Of a stretch of DNA of 33,293 bases, positions 1 to 8,602 are shown piece after piece. A model generated the notes under the pieces. The model worked only from the letters and a program-made list of their open reading frames with translations. It was not told the DNA's origin and did not search any database. Source of the stretch: Synechococcaceae bacterium WB9_2_112 (GTDB lineage: Bacteria; Cyanobacteriota; Cyanobacteriia; PCC-6307; Cyanobiaceae). Where the stretch lies: the NCBI GenBank assembly GCA_010027605.1, contig RGUW01000007.1, positions 1 to 33,293 on the forward strand, given 5' to 3'. Both the position numbers and the translations under genes were made by a program. Numbering within the stretch: position 1 is the stretch's first letter; each line of letters starts with the position of its first letter.

Positions 1-513
1 CGCGAGCAGCTGCTCGCGGCACAGGCGCCAGGGCTGGCCGGCGGTGAACACCTTGGCCAGTGCCGCGCTGAGGGCGGCCGCCTCTGTTTCACCGATGCGC
101 AGGTCAAACGCTGCCGGTGGCTGGCGCTGACCCACGAACACCTCGAGCAGCTCGCCCGGTCCGAGCACGGGCCCGCCGCTGCCCTGCACCGGCTGACTCG
201 AAGCCTCGAGTGCCGCCAACAGCTCGGGCTGGTCCGCCAGCCGCTGCCTGAGCCCCTCACTCAGGCGACCACCGCGGGCTTCGGCCGCCAGCAGCTGGTT
301 GATGCGCCCCAGGGCCAGAAACACCTCGGGCCCGGGCGAGGCCAGCTTGCCGTTGCGCAGCATCGAGAGCTGGCTGTTGTGCACCCGCCCCAGGTCGAGG
401 GTCTCGGCCAGGGCCGGCAGCACCCGGTGGCTCCAGCCGTTGCGCTCGTGCCAGACACGGATGAGGTGGGCGAACGCCACACGCCCCGCAGCCAGATCCT
501 CGCGGTATCCCAT
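1..513 (-). CDS. Conserved hypothetical protein with HTH-like N-terminus (partial, runs off left edge)
   Basis: The frame is open from an ATG at 513-511 to the left edge without a stop, giving 171 codons and no C-terminus. The first 65 residues contain helices reading HERNGWSHRVLPALAETL, then a stretch with SQLSMLRNGKLASPGPEVF. That pattern looks like an XRE-type helix-turn-helix (helix, turn, SQLS recognition helix), but this is inference. The rest is Ala/Leu/Gln-rich without membrane segments or recognisable catalytic motifs. The gene is transcribed away from desC; the two starts are only 66 bp apart and must share a control region. A DNA-binding role next to a desaturase gene is attractive but unproven. 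Confidence 0.6.
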   Translation of the reverse strand, partial: MGYREDLAAGRVAFAHLIRVWHERNGWSHRVLPALAETLDLGRVHNSQLSMLRNGKLASPGPEVFLALGRINQLLAAEARGGRLSEGLRQRLADQPELLAALEASSQPVQGSGGPVLGPGELLEVFVGQRQPPAAFDLRIGETEAAALSAALAKVFTAGQPWRLCREQLLA

Positions 514-579
514 GAACCGATTGCCTGATACGGATTCGTATTGCTACCATTTTAGGTGATCAATCCGGAGTCGGTCTCC

Positions 580-1536
580 ATGACCGCTGCAACCCACGCC
601 CGACCTGCCGCCCGCGGCACCCGCAGCCCTGCCTTCATCAACACCGGCCGCGCCGGTGCCCTGCGGGCCGCCGCCCTGCACCGGCCCCGCCGCGGCGAAC
701 CCCAGGCCGGGATCCCCCAGGGCAAGCGCCTGGGCACGGTCCTGTTCATGACGGCCATCCATGTGCTGGCGGTGGTGGCGCTGCTGCCCCGCTTCTGGAG
801 CGTGCCTGCCGTGGCCACCTTCCTGATCCTGTACTGGGTGACCGCCTGCCTGGGGGTCACGATCGGCTACCACCGGCTGCTGAGCCATCGCAGCTTCAGG
901 GTGCCCCAGTGGCTGGAGCGCTTCTTCGCCACCTGCGGCGCCCTGAGCTGCCAGCACGGCCCGATCGACTGGGTGGGGCTGCACCGTCACCACCACAAGT
1001 TCTCCGACACCGAGGTTGATCACCACACCAGCCTCAAGGGCTTCTGGTGGAGCCACATGGGCTGGATGTTTGAAGAGATCCCGGCCATGGCCGCCGTGCC
1101 GCGGCTCACCGGCGACCTGGCCAAGGACCCCTATTACCGCTGGCTCAACAATTGGTTCCTGGCGCTGCAGCTGCCCCTGGCGGCGCTGCTGTTCTGGATC
1201 GGCACCGCCACCGGCGCCGGCGGCTGGGCCCTGGTGCTGTGGGGCATCCCCCTGCGCCTGGTGATCGTGTATCACTGCACCTGGCTGGTGAACTCGGCCA
1301 CCCACTGCTGGGGCACCGCCGTCCATGACAGCGGCGACCACTCCAGGAACAACCCCTGGGTGGCGGCCCTCACCTTCGGCGAGGGCTGGCACAACAACCA
1401 CCACGCCTTCCCCCACTCGGCGCGCCACGGCTTCGGCCGTCAGATCGACCTGACCTGGCAGCACATCCGCCTGATGCGCCGCCTCGGCCTGGCCACCCAG
1501 GTGCGCCTGCCGGGGGCCGCGCGGGCCAGGGGCTGA
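580..1536 (+). CDS. desC: Acyl-lipid Delta9 desaturase (DesC-type)
   Basis: Membrane di-iron fatty acid desaturase that puts the first double bond into membrane-lipid acyl chains, which supports fluidity of cyanobacterial membranes in the cold. The 318-residue product has the three histidine boxes of the Delta9 family: HRLLSH at residues 98-103, HRHHH at 135-139 and HNNHH at 271-275. Paired hydrophobic segments lie near 52-95 and 190-235. ATG 580 was chosen over GTG 556 because GGAG at 567-570 sits nine bases upstream of it and the extra eight residues are not needed. The first 45 residues are a basic, low-complexity leader. A short hairpin follows the stop. Delta9 specificity is assigned from the motif spacing and overall likeness. 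Confidence 0.92.
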   Translation: MTAATHARPAARGTRSPAFINTGRAGALRAAALHRPRRGEPQAGIPQGKRLGTVLFMTAIHVLAVVALLPRFWSVPAVATFLILYWVTACLGVTIGYHRLLSHRSFRVPQWLERFFATCGALSCQHGPIDWVGLHRHHHKFSDTEVDHHTSLKGFWWSHMGWMFEEIPAMAAVPRLTGDLAKDPYYRWLNNWFLALQLPLAALLFWIGTATGAGGWALVLWGIPLRLVIVYHCTWLVNSATHCWGTAVHDSGDHSRNNPWVAALTFGEGWHNNHHAFPHSARHGFGRQIDLTWQHIRLMRRLGLATQVRLPGAARARG

Positions 1537-1537
1537 T

Positions 1538-1554
1538 CCCGAGCTTTCCTCGGG
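1538..1554 (+). terminator. Short hairpin after desC
   Basis: CCCGAG (1538-1543) pairs with CTCGGG (1549-1554) around a CTTTC loop, starting one base after the desC stop. There is no T-tract, so it is either a weak intrinsic terminator or an mRNA 3'-end stabiliser. The next gene is convergent and ends at 1584, so a stop signal here makes sense. Confidence 0.4.
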
Positions 1555-1583
1555 TCAGCGCAAGCTGCCGGGCCGCTGGGAAC

Positions 1584-2312
1584 CTAGTGGCTCGGCTTCG
1601 GCCTGGTTTGCCACAACCCGCTGAAGCCATAGATCAGAGCAGGTCCAGGCGGAGGCAACCACGCCCTCCCGGCAATGAAAATCAGTGGTGCCAGCAGAAC
1701 GCGAAGGGCAGCATCCCACCGCAAGGCCCGAAGCTGCGCATCGGCGTCCATCAGCTCAGTGGCCAGAACCTGATCAGACAATTTCAAGGACTGACACTTC
1801 CGGATCTGTCGACAACGTCTGATGGCGCCAAGCAGAATCAGCACATAAATGAGCACACCATCGAGCAGAAAAAGAATCGAAACGGTATCGATCTCGATCT
1901 GCTCAAGCCAGGACGCACGGCCCAACAGAGGATGAACAAGATAGTCCTGCCTGACCTGGTTGAGAACGTAATAGAGTGGCGGCAACAATGTCGCCAGAAA
2001 CAAGGAGAAGAGAACGACGAAGTTCTCAAAGCCACTGATCCGAAAATGTTGCTCTGAAATCTCCAGCAGCCGACGCTTCTTGGACCAGATGTCGTACACC
2101 ACGAGAAACACACCCAGGTAGCCGCCGATCAACCGCAACAGAGAGGAGATCAGCACGGCAACTCCCAATTCCTCATGGTTGTAGTCATGCAACAGATCAA
2201 GCGTCAGGGCTGGCAGCTCGATCACCAGAAGCGTGAGCACGATGGCGTAGGTGCCGTCGATCAGTGGCGGCCACAGCCTCGGCTCGACACCCCCCGAAAA
2301 TTTCAGCGCCAC
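1584..2312 (-). CDS. TMEM175/DUF1211-like integral membrane protein
   Basis: Predicted multi-pass membrane protein of 242 residues from GTG 2312. The open frame reaches TTG 2396, no clear Shine-Dalgarno is seen, and the start is uncertain. Hydrophobic segments lie near residues 21-38, 51-73, 97-116, 143-165 and near the C-terminus. The first helix reads R-L-W-P-P-L-I-D-G-T-Y-A-I followed by a leucine/valine run. It resembles the RxxxFSDGxFAI signature of prokaryotic TMEM175 potassium channels, but Phe-Ser is replaced by Leu-Ile and the Arg-to-Asp spacing is one residue longer. Family membership is therefore probable rather than certain, and channel function is inference. The DNA is AT-richer than its flanks (31 of 60 bases GC in 1861-1920), which suggests a different history. 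It ends with TAG. Confidence 0.5.
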   Translation of the reverse strand: MALKFSGGVEPRLWPPLIDGTYAIVLTLLVIELPALTLDLLHDYNHEELGVAVLISSLLRLIGGYLGVFLVVYDIWSKKRRLLEISEQHFRISGFENFVVLFSLFLATLLPPLYYVLNQVRQDYLVHPLLGRASWLEQIEIDTVSILFLLDGVLIYVLILLGAIRRCRQIRKCQSLKLSDQVLATELMDADAQLRALRWDAALRVLLAPLIFIAGRAWLPPPGPALIYGFSGLWQTRPKPSH

Positions 2313-2483
2313 CGATGAGACGATCAAACCAGGGCGGCAACTTAAAAGCCTGGCGGCGCGCGCTGGCGTGATCGTTGCGACACCCGTTGCGCACAACAGC
2401 TGATGCGTCCGGGGGGAGCAGACGCCGCACAGTGCTCTAGATTCTTGAATCGGCTCAAGTCAGACGTTCAAGAGACTCTCCCC

Positions 2484-2942
2484 ATGGCCAAGCGCGTTCA
2501 AGTCGTCCTGTCCGAGGACGTGTACACCCTCGGCAAGGACGGCGACCTGGTGGAGGTCGCTCCCGGTTACGCCCGCAATTTTCTGGTGCCCACCGGCAAG
2601 GCCGTGCCGGTGACCGCCGCCGTGCTGCGCCAGGTGGAGGCCCGCCGCGCCAAGGAGGCCGAGCGTCAGGCCGCCCTCAAGGCCGAAGCCGTGGCCTTCA
2701 AGACCGCCCTGGAGACCATCGGCCGCTTCACGGTCAAGAAGCAGACCGGTGGCGATGACGTGCTGTTCGGCACCGTCACCAACGCCGACGTCGCCGAGGC
2801 CATCGAAGCCGCCACCAAGAAGGAACTCGATCGCCGCGACATCAACGTGCCCGAGATCCACCGCACCGGCAGCTACAAGGTGCAGGTGAAACTGCACACC
2901 GACGTCACCGCCGAGATCAACCTCGAAGTGGCCAGCCACTGA
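2484..2942 (+). CDS. rplI: 50S ribosomal protein L9
   Basis: Component of the large ribosomal subunit that binds 23S rRNA near the L1 stalk. The 152-residue product starts [20 protein letters not shown] and carries the L9 N-domain pattern with [13 protein letters not shown] near residues 25-37. A long charged helix follows (about 42-75), then the C-domain. ATG 2484 was preferred over the longer frame from 2403 because it gives the standard L9 N-terminus and normal length. A perfect intrinsic terminator at 3009-3035 separates it from dnaB. A TAGATT at about 2438 is a possible -10, but no matching -35 is clear. Confidence 0.97.
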   Translation: MAKRVQVVLSEDVYTLGKDGDLVEVAPGYARNFLVPTGKAVPVTAAVLRQVEARRAKEAERQAALKAEAVAFKTALETIGRFTVKKQTGGDDVLFGTVTNADVAEAIEAATKKELDRRDINVPEIHRTGSYKVQVKLHTDVTAEINLEVASH

Positions 2943-3008
2943 CAACCGTCACTGACTCAAACGGTCACGGAGTCGACCGGTCACTGAAGCCCGGGTTCCG
3001 GTCCGCAG

Positions 3009-3035
3009 GCCACCCCATCACTGGGGTGGCTTTTT
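3009..3035 (+). terminator. Rho-independent terminator between rplI and dnaB
   Basis: A perfect 8-bp stem, GCCACCCC (3009-3016) with GGGGTGGC (3023-3030), encloses loop ATCACT and is followed directly by five T residues (3031-3035). It is the cleanest intrinsic terminator in the window and marks the end of the rplI transcript. Confidence 0.93.
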
Positions 3036-3137
3036 GATGCCGACCCCACCGGCAGTGTCTGGTGGGTGGTCAAACGGACCCGCCGCAGGCAAGATCGAAG
3101 ACCGGACGATCGCGTCCCCCGCAGCGTGGGCTTCACC

Positions 3138-4565
3138 ATGGTGAGCGTTCCTCTTGATTCGAAGGGCCCTGACGGCCAACCCCTGCGCAGCGTCGGCAAT
3201 GGCAGCGACGAGCGGCGGCGCGAGGGGCGTGAGGAGCGTTTCGAAGCCCTGCCCGATGGGGTGCCGCCCCAGAACCTGGAGGCCGAGGAAGCGGTGCTGG
3301 GCGGCATCCTGCTCGACCCCGACGCCATCGGCCGGGTGGCCGATGTGCTGCAGCCCGAGGCCTTCTACCTGCGCGGCCACCGCGAGATCTATCGCACCGC
3401 CCTGATGCTGCACAGCCAGGGCAAGCCCACCGACCTCACCGCGATGACGGCCTGGTTGGCCGACACCGGCGCCCTCGAGAAGGTGGGGGGCCAGGGGCGG
3501 CTGGTGGAGCTGGTGGAGCGCACCATCTCCACCGCCTCGATCGAGCAGGTGGCCCGCCTGGTGATGGACAAGTTTCTGCGGCGCCAGCTGATCCGCTCGG
3601 GCAATGAGGTGATCGCCCTGGGCTTTGACCAGAGCAAGCCCATGGAGCAGGTGCTCGACGAGGCCGAGCAGAAGATCTTTGCCATCAGCCAGGAGAAACC
3701 CAGCAAGGGCCTCACCCCCACCGCCGAGATCCTGACCAGCACCTTCAACGAGATCGAGAGCCGCTCACTGGGCACCTCGGTGGCGGGCATCCCGGTCAAC
3801 TTCTACGACCTCGACGCCATCACCCAGGGGCTGCAGCGCAGCGACCTGATCATCGTGGCCGGACGCCCGGCCATGGGCAAGACCTCGATCGTGCTCAACA
3901 TCGCCCGCAACGTGGCCCAGCTGCACCAGCTGCCCGTGTGCGTGTTTTCGCTGGAGATGAGCAAGGAACAGCTCACCTACCGCCTGCTCTCGATGGAGGT
4001 GGGGATCGAGAGCGGTCGCCTGCGCACCGGCCGGCTGCAGCAGGAGGAGTGGCCCCTGCTGGGCCAGGGCATCAACAGCCTGGGCCAGCTGCCGTTGTTC
4101 ATTGACGACAAGCCCAACTCAGGCGTGCTCGAGATGCGCTCGCTGTGCCGGCGGCTGATGGCCGAATCGGGCAAGGAGCTGGGCCTGATCGTGATCGATT
4201 ACCTGCAGCTGATGGAGGGCAGCACCCCCGACAACCGGGTGCAGGAACTGAGCCGCATCACCCGGGGGCTCAAGGGCATGGCCCGCGAGCTCAACGTGCC
4301 GGTGATGGCCCTCAGTCAGCTCAGCCGGGGCGTCGAATCGCGCACCAACAAACGTCCGATGCTGAGCGACCTGCGCGAATCGGGCTCGATCGAGCAGGAC
4401 GCCGACCTGGTGCTGATGATCTACCGCGACGAGTACTACAACCCCGAAACCCCCGATCGCGGCATCACCGAAGTGATCGTCACCAAGCACCGCAACGGCC
4501 CGGTGGGCACCGTCAAGCTGTTGTTCGAGCCCCAGTTCACCCGCTTCCGCAACCTGGCTGCCTGA
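3138..4565 (+). CDS. dnaB: Replicative DNA helicase DnaB
   Basis: Hexameric 5'-3' helicase that unwinds DNA at the replication fork. The 475-residue product has an N-terminal DnaB domain starting at PPQNLEAEEAVLGG, a linker, and a RecA-like ATPase domain. Walker A GRPAMGKTS lies at residues 242-250, a Walker B region reads LGLIVIDYLQLM, and the C-terminal part has SQLSRGVESRTNKRP and the DLRESGSIEQDADL segment typical of DnaB. No intein is present in the usual Walker A or later insertion positions. ATG 3138 was chosen; the open frame extends upstream to GTG 3066, but that stretch is basic and atypical. The first 35 residues are an acidic/basic leader. An unknown gene lies convergent just downstream. 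Confidence 0.96.
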   Translation: MVSVPLDSKGPDGQPLRSVGNGSDERRREGREERFEALPDGVPPQNLEAEEAVLGGILLDPDAIGRVADVLQPEAFYLRGHREIYRTALMLHSQGKPTDLTAMTAWLADTGALEKVGGQGRLVELVERTISTASIEQVARLVMDKFLRRQLIRSGNEVIALGFDQSKPMEQVLDEAEQKIFAISQEKPSKGLTPTAEILTSTFNEIESRSLGTSVAGIPVNFYDLDAITQGLQRSDLIIVAGRPAMGKTSIVLNIARNVAQLHQLPVCVFSLEMSKEQLTYRLLSMEVGIESGRLRTGRLQQEEWPLLGQGINSLGQLPLFIDDKPNSGVLEMRSLCRRLMAESGKELGLIVIDYLQLMEGSTPDNRVQELSRITRGLKGMARELNVPVMALSQLSRGVESRTNKRPMLSDLRESGSIEQDADLVLMIYRDEYYNPETPDRGITEVIVTKHRNGPVGTVKLLFEPQFTRFRNLAA

Positions 4566-4576
4566 ACCTGAGCGGC

Positions 4577-5467
4577 TCAGCCCAGCCGATCGATCGCGTA
4601 GGCCACAACCGAGGCCACGTAGGCCCGCTGATCGTTGAGCAGCACCGGTGCGTCATCGACCTGGCGCGAGGGGGGATCCGACACAAAGTCGGGGGCGCCC
4701 CGGCCTGTCGCCAGATTGAAGTCGGCGAAGTGGTGGAAGGTGGAGTGGTGCAGCACGGCACCCCGGCCCGGCGCCTCGTCGAGGATCGCCGTGATCTGCT
4801 CGCGGCCACTGGTGATCGAGTAGCTCGACAGCAACACCTGCTGGCTGGCGGTGGTGGGGCGGATCACCCCTTCATGGGGATGGGCGGGCAACAGCACATG
4901 GCCCGGGATCAGGGTGTCAAACGCCAGCAACGGATGGGCGCAGCGCTGGCGGCAGAGTTGCACGCCCCCGTTCTGACCGGTGACCACACAGGGGAACTCG
5001 ATCGAGGGGCAGTCGGGGTTGGCGTATTCGTTGTCGCAGGGCAGGCCCGGCCAGGTGCGTTTGAACGTCTGGGTCTCGGTGACCGGTGCCAGGCAGCCGC
5101 CCAACTGCAGCAACGACGACCCCAGATCGGTGTGGTCGCGGGCGATCACCAGCTGGGTACCGGTGGCGACCGCCGCCTCGAGCGCCGCAAAGAACGCCGG
5201 TTCCGGACCGTTGTCGAGGTCGGGGGCCATCAGCCAGACCTGGCCATAGTGCCCTTCGCGCAACTGGCCGTGCAGCAGCTCGCGCGCCTCTGTGGCGGTG
5301 GGGTAGTCCTGAACCGTGAGTGCAAAGGCTGGATCACGGGCCACACCGGCCTGGCGGATCTGCTCGGCCAGCAGGCTGAACCGGGCGACGCACCAATCGT
5401 TGGGATCGGCGGCGATCGTGGTCTGCAGCAGGGCCCGCTGGGCCCTCGCCGGAATTGCCTCGTTCAT
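4577..5467 (-). CDS. Conserved hypothetical protein, possibly with a class I amidotransferase-like fold
   Basis: A 296-residue soluble protein with no signal peptide or membrane segment. Recognisable stretches are GQVWLMAPDLDNGPEPAFF (residues about 79-97), a Cys-rich middle with CLAPVTETQTF and NPDCPSIEFPCVVTG, and a C-terminal part reading GRGAVLHHSTFHHFADFNL. Alternating beta-strand/helix character and the last segment recall ThuA or class I glutamine-amidotransferase-like folds, but no catalytic Cys-His-Glu set can be pointed to, so no function is assigned. Codon choice and low stop density match the core genes. It is convergent with dnaB (11-base gap) and divergent from mnmG (56 bp between starts). 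Confidence 0.75.
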   Translation of the reverse strand: MNEAIPARAQRALLQTTIAADPNDWCVARFSLLAEQIRQAGVARDPAFALTVQDYPTATEARELLHGQLREGHYGQVWLMAPDLDNGPEPAFFAALEAAVATGTQLVIARDHTDLGSSLLQLGGCLAPVTETQTFKRTWPGLPCDNEYANPDCPSIEFPCVVTGQNGGVQLCRQRCAHPLLAFDTLIPGHVLLPAHPHEGVIRPTTASQQVLLSSYSITSGREQITAILDEAPGRGAVLHHSTFHHFADFNLATGRGAPDFVSDPPSRQVDDAPVLLNDQRAYVASVVAYAIDRLG

Positions 5468-5523
5468 GAACGCACGGGCCTGAAGGGGAGTGCACCAGTT
5501 TGACGGCCATAGAGAATTGATCG

Positions 5524-7470
5524 ATGCAGAGCAGCGTTGTCACCGAGCAGTTCGACGTGATCGTCGTGGGCGGCGGCCATGCCGGCTGCGAGGCGGCACT
5601 CACCTGCGCCCGGCTGGGGCTGCAGACGGCCCTGTTCACGCTCAATCTCGATCGCATCGCCTGGCAGCCCTGCAACCCGGCGGTGGGCGGACCGGCCAAG
5701 AGCCAGCTGGTGCATGAGGTCGATGCCCTGGGCGGGGTGATCGGCCGGCTCGCCGACGCCACCGCCCTGCAGAAGCGCATCCTCAACGCCAGCCGCGGCC
5801 CGGCGGTGTGGGCCCTGCGCGCCCAGACCGACAAGCGCCAGTACGCCCGCCAGATGCTGCAGCTCCTGCAGCACACCCCCAACCTGGCCCTGCGCGAGGC
5901 CATGGTCACCGGCCTGCTGATCGAAGGCGACCCCGCGGGGGGTGGAGCCGGCTGGAACCCAGCCCTGGGCCCGGCGGCACGGGTCAGCGGCGTGCGCACC
6001 TACTTCGGCAGCAGCTACGGCGCCAAGGCGGTGATCCTGACCACCGGCACCTTTCTGGGGGGCCGCATCTGGGTGGGCAGCCAGAGCATGGCCGCCGGCC
6101 GCGCCGGCGAGCAGGCGGCCGAGGGGCTCACCGAAGCCCTGGCGGCCCTGGGCTTTGCGCTCGATCGGCTCAAGACCGGCACCCCCGCCCGGGTCGACCG
6201 GCGCAGTGTCGCCCTCGATCAGCTCGAGGAGCAGCCCAGCGATGCCCACGACCGCTATTTCTCGTTTGACCCGGCGGCCTGGGTGAGCAGCACGCCGATG
6301 AGCTGCCACATCACCCGCACGACGGCAGAAACCCATGCGCTGATCAAGGACAACCTGCACCTGACGCCGATCTACGGCGGTCACATCGACAGCAAGGGCC
6401 CCCGCTACTGCCCCTCGATCGAAGACAAGATCGTGCGCTTTGAAGACAAGGACAGCCACCAGATCTTTCTGGAGCCCGAAGGGCGCGACACGCCCGAGCT
6501 GTACGTGCAGGGCTTTTCGACCGGGCTGCCCGAGCACCTGCAGCTGGCGCTGCTGCACACCCTGCCGGGCCTGGAGCAGTGCGTGATGCTCAGGCCCGCC
6601 TATGCGGTCGACTACGACTACCTGCCTGCCACCCAGCTCAAGGCCTCGCTCGAAACCAAGCGGGTGGCCGGGCTGTTTGCCGCCGGCCAGCTCAACGGCA
6701 CCACCGGCTACGAGGAAGCCGCGGCCCAGGGCCTGGTGGCCGGCCTCAACGCGGCGCGCCAGGTGCAGGGCCAGGAGCCCGTGCACTTTGAACGGGCCGG
6801 CAGCTACATCGGCACCATGGTCGACGACCTGATCAGCAAGGACCTGCGCGAGCCCTACCGGGTGCTCACCAGCCGCAGCGAATACCGCCTGGTGCTGCGC
6901 GGCGACAACGCCGACCGGCGGCTTACCCCCCTGGGCCGTGAGCTGGGGCTGATCGACGATCGCCGCTGGCAGATCTACCAGCAGAAGCAGGCGGCGATCG
7001 CCGCCGAACAGCACCGCCTCGAGACCGTACGCCTCAAGGTGAGCGATCCCATGGCGCCTGCCGTCGAAGCCGAAACCGGCGCGCCGATCAAGGGCTCGAT
7101 CCTGCTAGCCGATCTGCTGCGCCGGCCCGGTTTCCACAGCGCCGATCTGGTGCGCCATGGGCTGGCGGCGGCCGACCTGCCCCGTGATGTGCGCGAAGGG
7201 GCCGAGATCGACATCAAGTACAGCGGCTACCTGGAGCGTCAGCAGCAGCAGATCAACCAACGCCCCCTGCCGGCCGGCATCGACTACGGCTGCATCGGCA
7301 CCCTGTCGCGCGAAGCGCGCGAGAAGCTGAACGCCGTGCAGCCTGCCACCCTGGGGCAGGCGAGCCGTATCCCCGGGGTGAGCCCGGCCGATGCCAACGC
7401 CCTGCTGCTGTGGCTGGAGTTGCGCAACCGCTCGCTCAGAGCTGACGCAGCGACTCGCTCTTGTCCTTGA
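5524..7470 (+). CDS. mnmG: tRNA uridine-5-carboxymethylaminomethyl modification enzyme MnmG (GidA)
   Basis: FAD-dependent subunit that, with the GTPase MnmE, modifies U34 of certain tRNAs. The 648-residue product opens with a Rossmann FAD-binding motif ([16 protein letters not shown], GxGxxG at residues 16-21), followed by [15 protein letters not shown] near 57-71. The insert region has [12 protein letters not shown], and [20 protein letters not shown] lies near residues 393-412. The C-terminal helical domain includes YLERQQQQI and [14 protein letters not shown]. Its length is normal. The last 12 codons overlap the 3' end of the convergent HlyD gene by 35 bp, giving a Ser/Arg-rich tail ending [12 protein letters not shown]. 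Convergent transcripts would therefore form a short sense-antisense pair here. Confidence 0.97.
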   Translation: MQSSVVTEQFDVIVVGGGHAGCEAALTCARLGLQTALFTLNLDRIAWQPCNPAVGGPAKSQLVHEVDALGGVIGRLADATALQKRILNASRGPAVWALRAQTDKRQYARQMLQLLQHTPNLALREAMVTGLLIEGDPAGGGAGWNPALGPAARVSGVRTYFGSSYGAKAVILTTGTFLGGRIWVGSQSMAAGRAGEQAAEGLTEALAALGFALDRLKTGTPARVDRRSVALDQLEEQPSDAHDRYFSFDPAAWVSSTPMSCHITRTTAETHALIKDNLHLTPIYGGHIDSKGPRYCPSIEDKIVRFEDKDSHQIFLEPEGRDTPELYVQGFSTGLPEHLQLALLHTLPGLEQCVMLRPAYAVDYDYLPATQLKASLETKRVAGLFAAGQLNGTTGYEEAAAQGLVAGLNAARQVQGQEPVHFERAGSYIGTMVDDLISKDLREPYRVLTSRSEYRLVLRGDNADRRLTPLGRELGLIDDRRWQIYQQKQAAIAAEQHRLETVRLKVSDPMAPAVEAETGAPIKGSILLADLLRRPGFHSADLVRHGLAAADLPRDVREGAEIDIKYSGYLERQQQQINQRPLPAGIDYGCIGTLSREAREKLNAVQPATLGQASRIPGVSPADANALLLWLELRNRSLRADAATRSCP

Positions 7471-8602
7471 ACTCGCCGAGCAGCAACTGCAGGTAGCTGA
7501 CCTTGCGCAACTTGATGTTGGCCGTCAACGACATGCCGACCTGCAGCGGCAGTCGCTGCCCAGAACGCAGCTGCAGCTGCTGGCTGTTGAGCCGAATCTC
7601 GGCCGGGTAGCGGTAGGTCTGCTTGAGCTGATCGGGCGCCAGGGCATCGGAGCCGATGCGACTGACCGTGCCATGCAGCACCCCGAAATCGACCGCCGGG
7701 AACGAGTCGATGCTGATGTCGGCGGGGCGTCCGACCTTGACGAAGCCGATCTTGCTGCTGTCGATCTCGACGTTGGCCTTGAGGTTGTTGAAGGGCACGA
7801 TCTTCATCACCGGCTCACTGCCCTGGGCCACAAACCCCGGTCCTTTGGGCTTGAGATCAAAGACCAGCCCGTCGACAGGGGAGCGGATGTCCTGATAACG
7901 CAGATTGACGCGCAGCTCGGTGCGCCGGCTCTGCAGATCGGCCAGCTCACCGCGCAGTTGCTGCACCGCCTGCTCGAGGATGGCGACCTGGCGTTGCCGG
8001 TCGACGGCCGTCTTGGCCAGGGAACCCTGCACCTCACGCACCTTGTTGCGCTGCTGCAGATACTGCAGTTCAGGGGTGGCGCCCACGCGCCGCAGGCTGC
8101 CCAGCCGATCGAGAATCTCGCGTTCGAGCTGCAGGTTCTGCCGCAACACCTGCTGTTCGGTGTCATTGAGGGTGAGATAGCGCTGCAGCTCAACCTCCTT
8201 GAGACGCAGCTGCTGTTCCTTGGCGAGGATCGACTTCTCGATGCCCTGCTCGCGCTCGAGGCTGGCCTCGTTGTCGAGCCGGAGCAGCACCTGCCCCTTG
8301 CTCACCCGCTGCCCCTCCTTGACCAGCAGGGTCTCGAGCACGCCGCCGACCGGCACCTGAATGGTCTTGACATCGCCGATGGGCTCCAGCTTGCCGGGGG
8401 CCACCACGACCTCCTCGGTCTTGGCCAACGCCAGCCAGGCGAACCCGAAGGCGGTGGTGCCCACCAGAAACCAGGTGATGGTGCGGGCCAGCCGGGGTGA
8501 CTGCTGCAGCACCACCTCCTCGTGGCTCGAGCTGACGCGGCGCTCGAGCTGGTTCTGGGCCGCCCTGACCAGGGCTTGTCCACGGCGCACGAGACCACTC
8601 AT
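7436..8602 (-). CDS. HlyD-family membrane fusion protein (type I secretion adaptor)
   Basis: Periplasmic adaptor that links an inner-membrane ABC exporter to a TolC-type outer-membrane channel. The 388-residue product has a cytoplasmic N-terminus of about 40 residues and one membrane helix at about 42-59. A biotinyl-lipoyl-like half follows ([19 protein letters not shown], then [25 protein letters not shown]), then a long coiled coil from about 115 to 245, the second lipoyl half ([12 protein letters not shown]) and a beta-barrel domain ending in a membrane-proximal region. ATG 8602 shares its A with the TGA of the ABC gene (TGATG). A strong AGGAGGTG lies at 8615-8608, so translation is coupled. 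The closest analogue I recall is Synechocystis Sll1181. Confidence 0.92.
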   Translation of the reverse strand: MSGLVRRGQALVRAAQNQLERRVSSSHEEVVLQQSPRLARTITWFLVGTTAFGFAWLALAKTEEVVVAPGKLEPIGDVKTIQVPVGGVLETLLVKEGQRVSKGQVLLRLDNEASLEREQGIEKSILAKEQQLRLKEVELQRYLTLNDTEQQVLRQNLQLEREILDRLGSLRRVGATPELQYLQQRNKVREVQGSLAKTAVDRQRQVAILEQAVQQLRGELADLQSRRTELRVNLRYQDIRSPVDGLVFDLKPKGPGFVAQGSEPVMKIVPFNNLKANVEIDSSKIGFVKVGRPADISIDSFPAVDFGVLHGTVSRIGSDALAPDQLKQTYRYPAEIRLNSQQLQLRSGQRLPLQVGMSLTANIKLRKVSYLQLLLGEFKDKSESLRQL

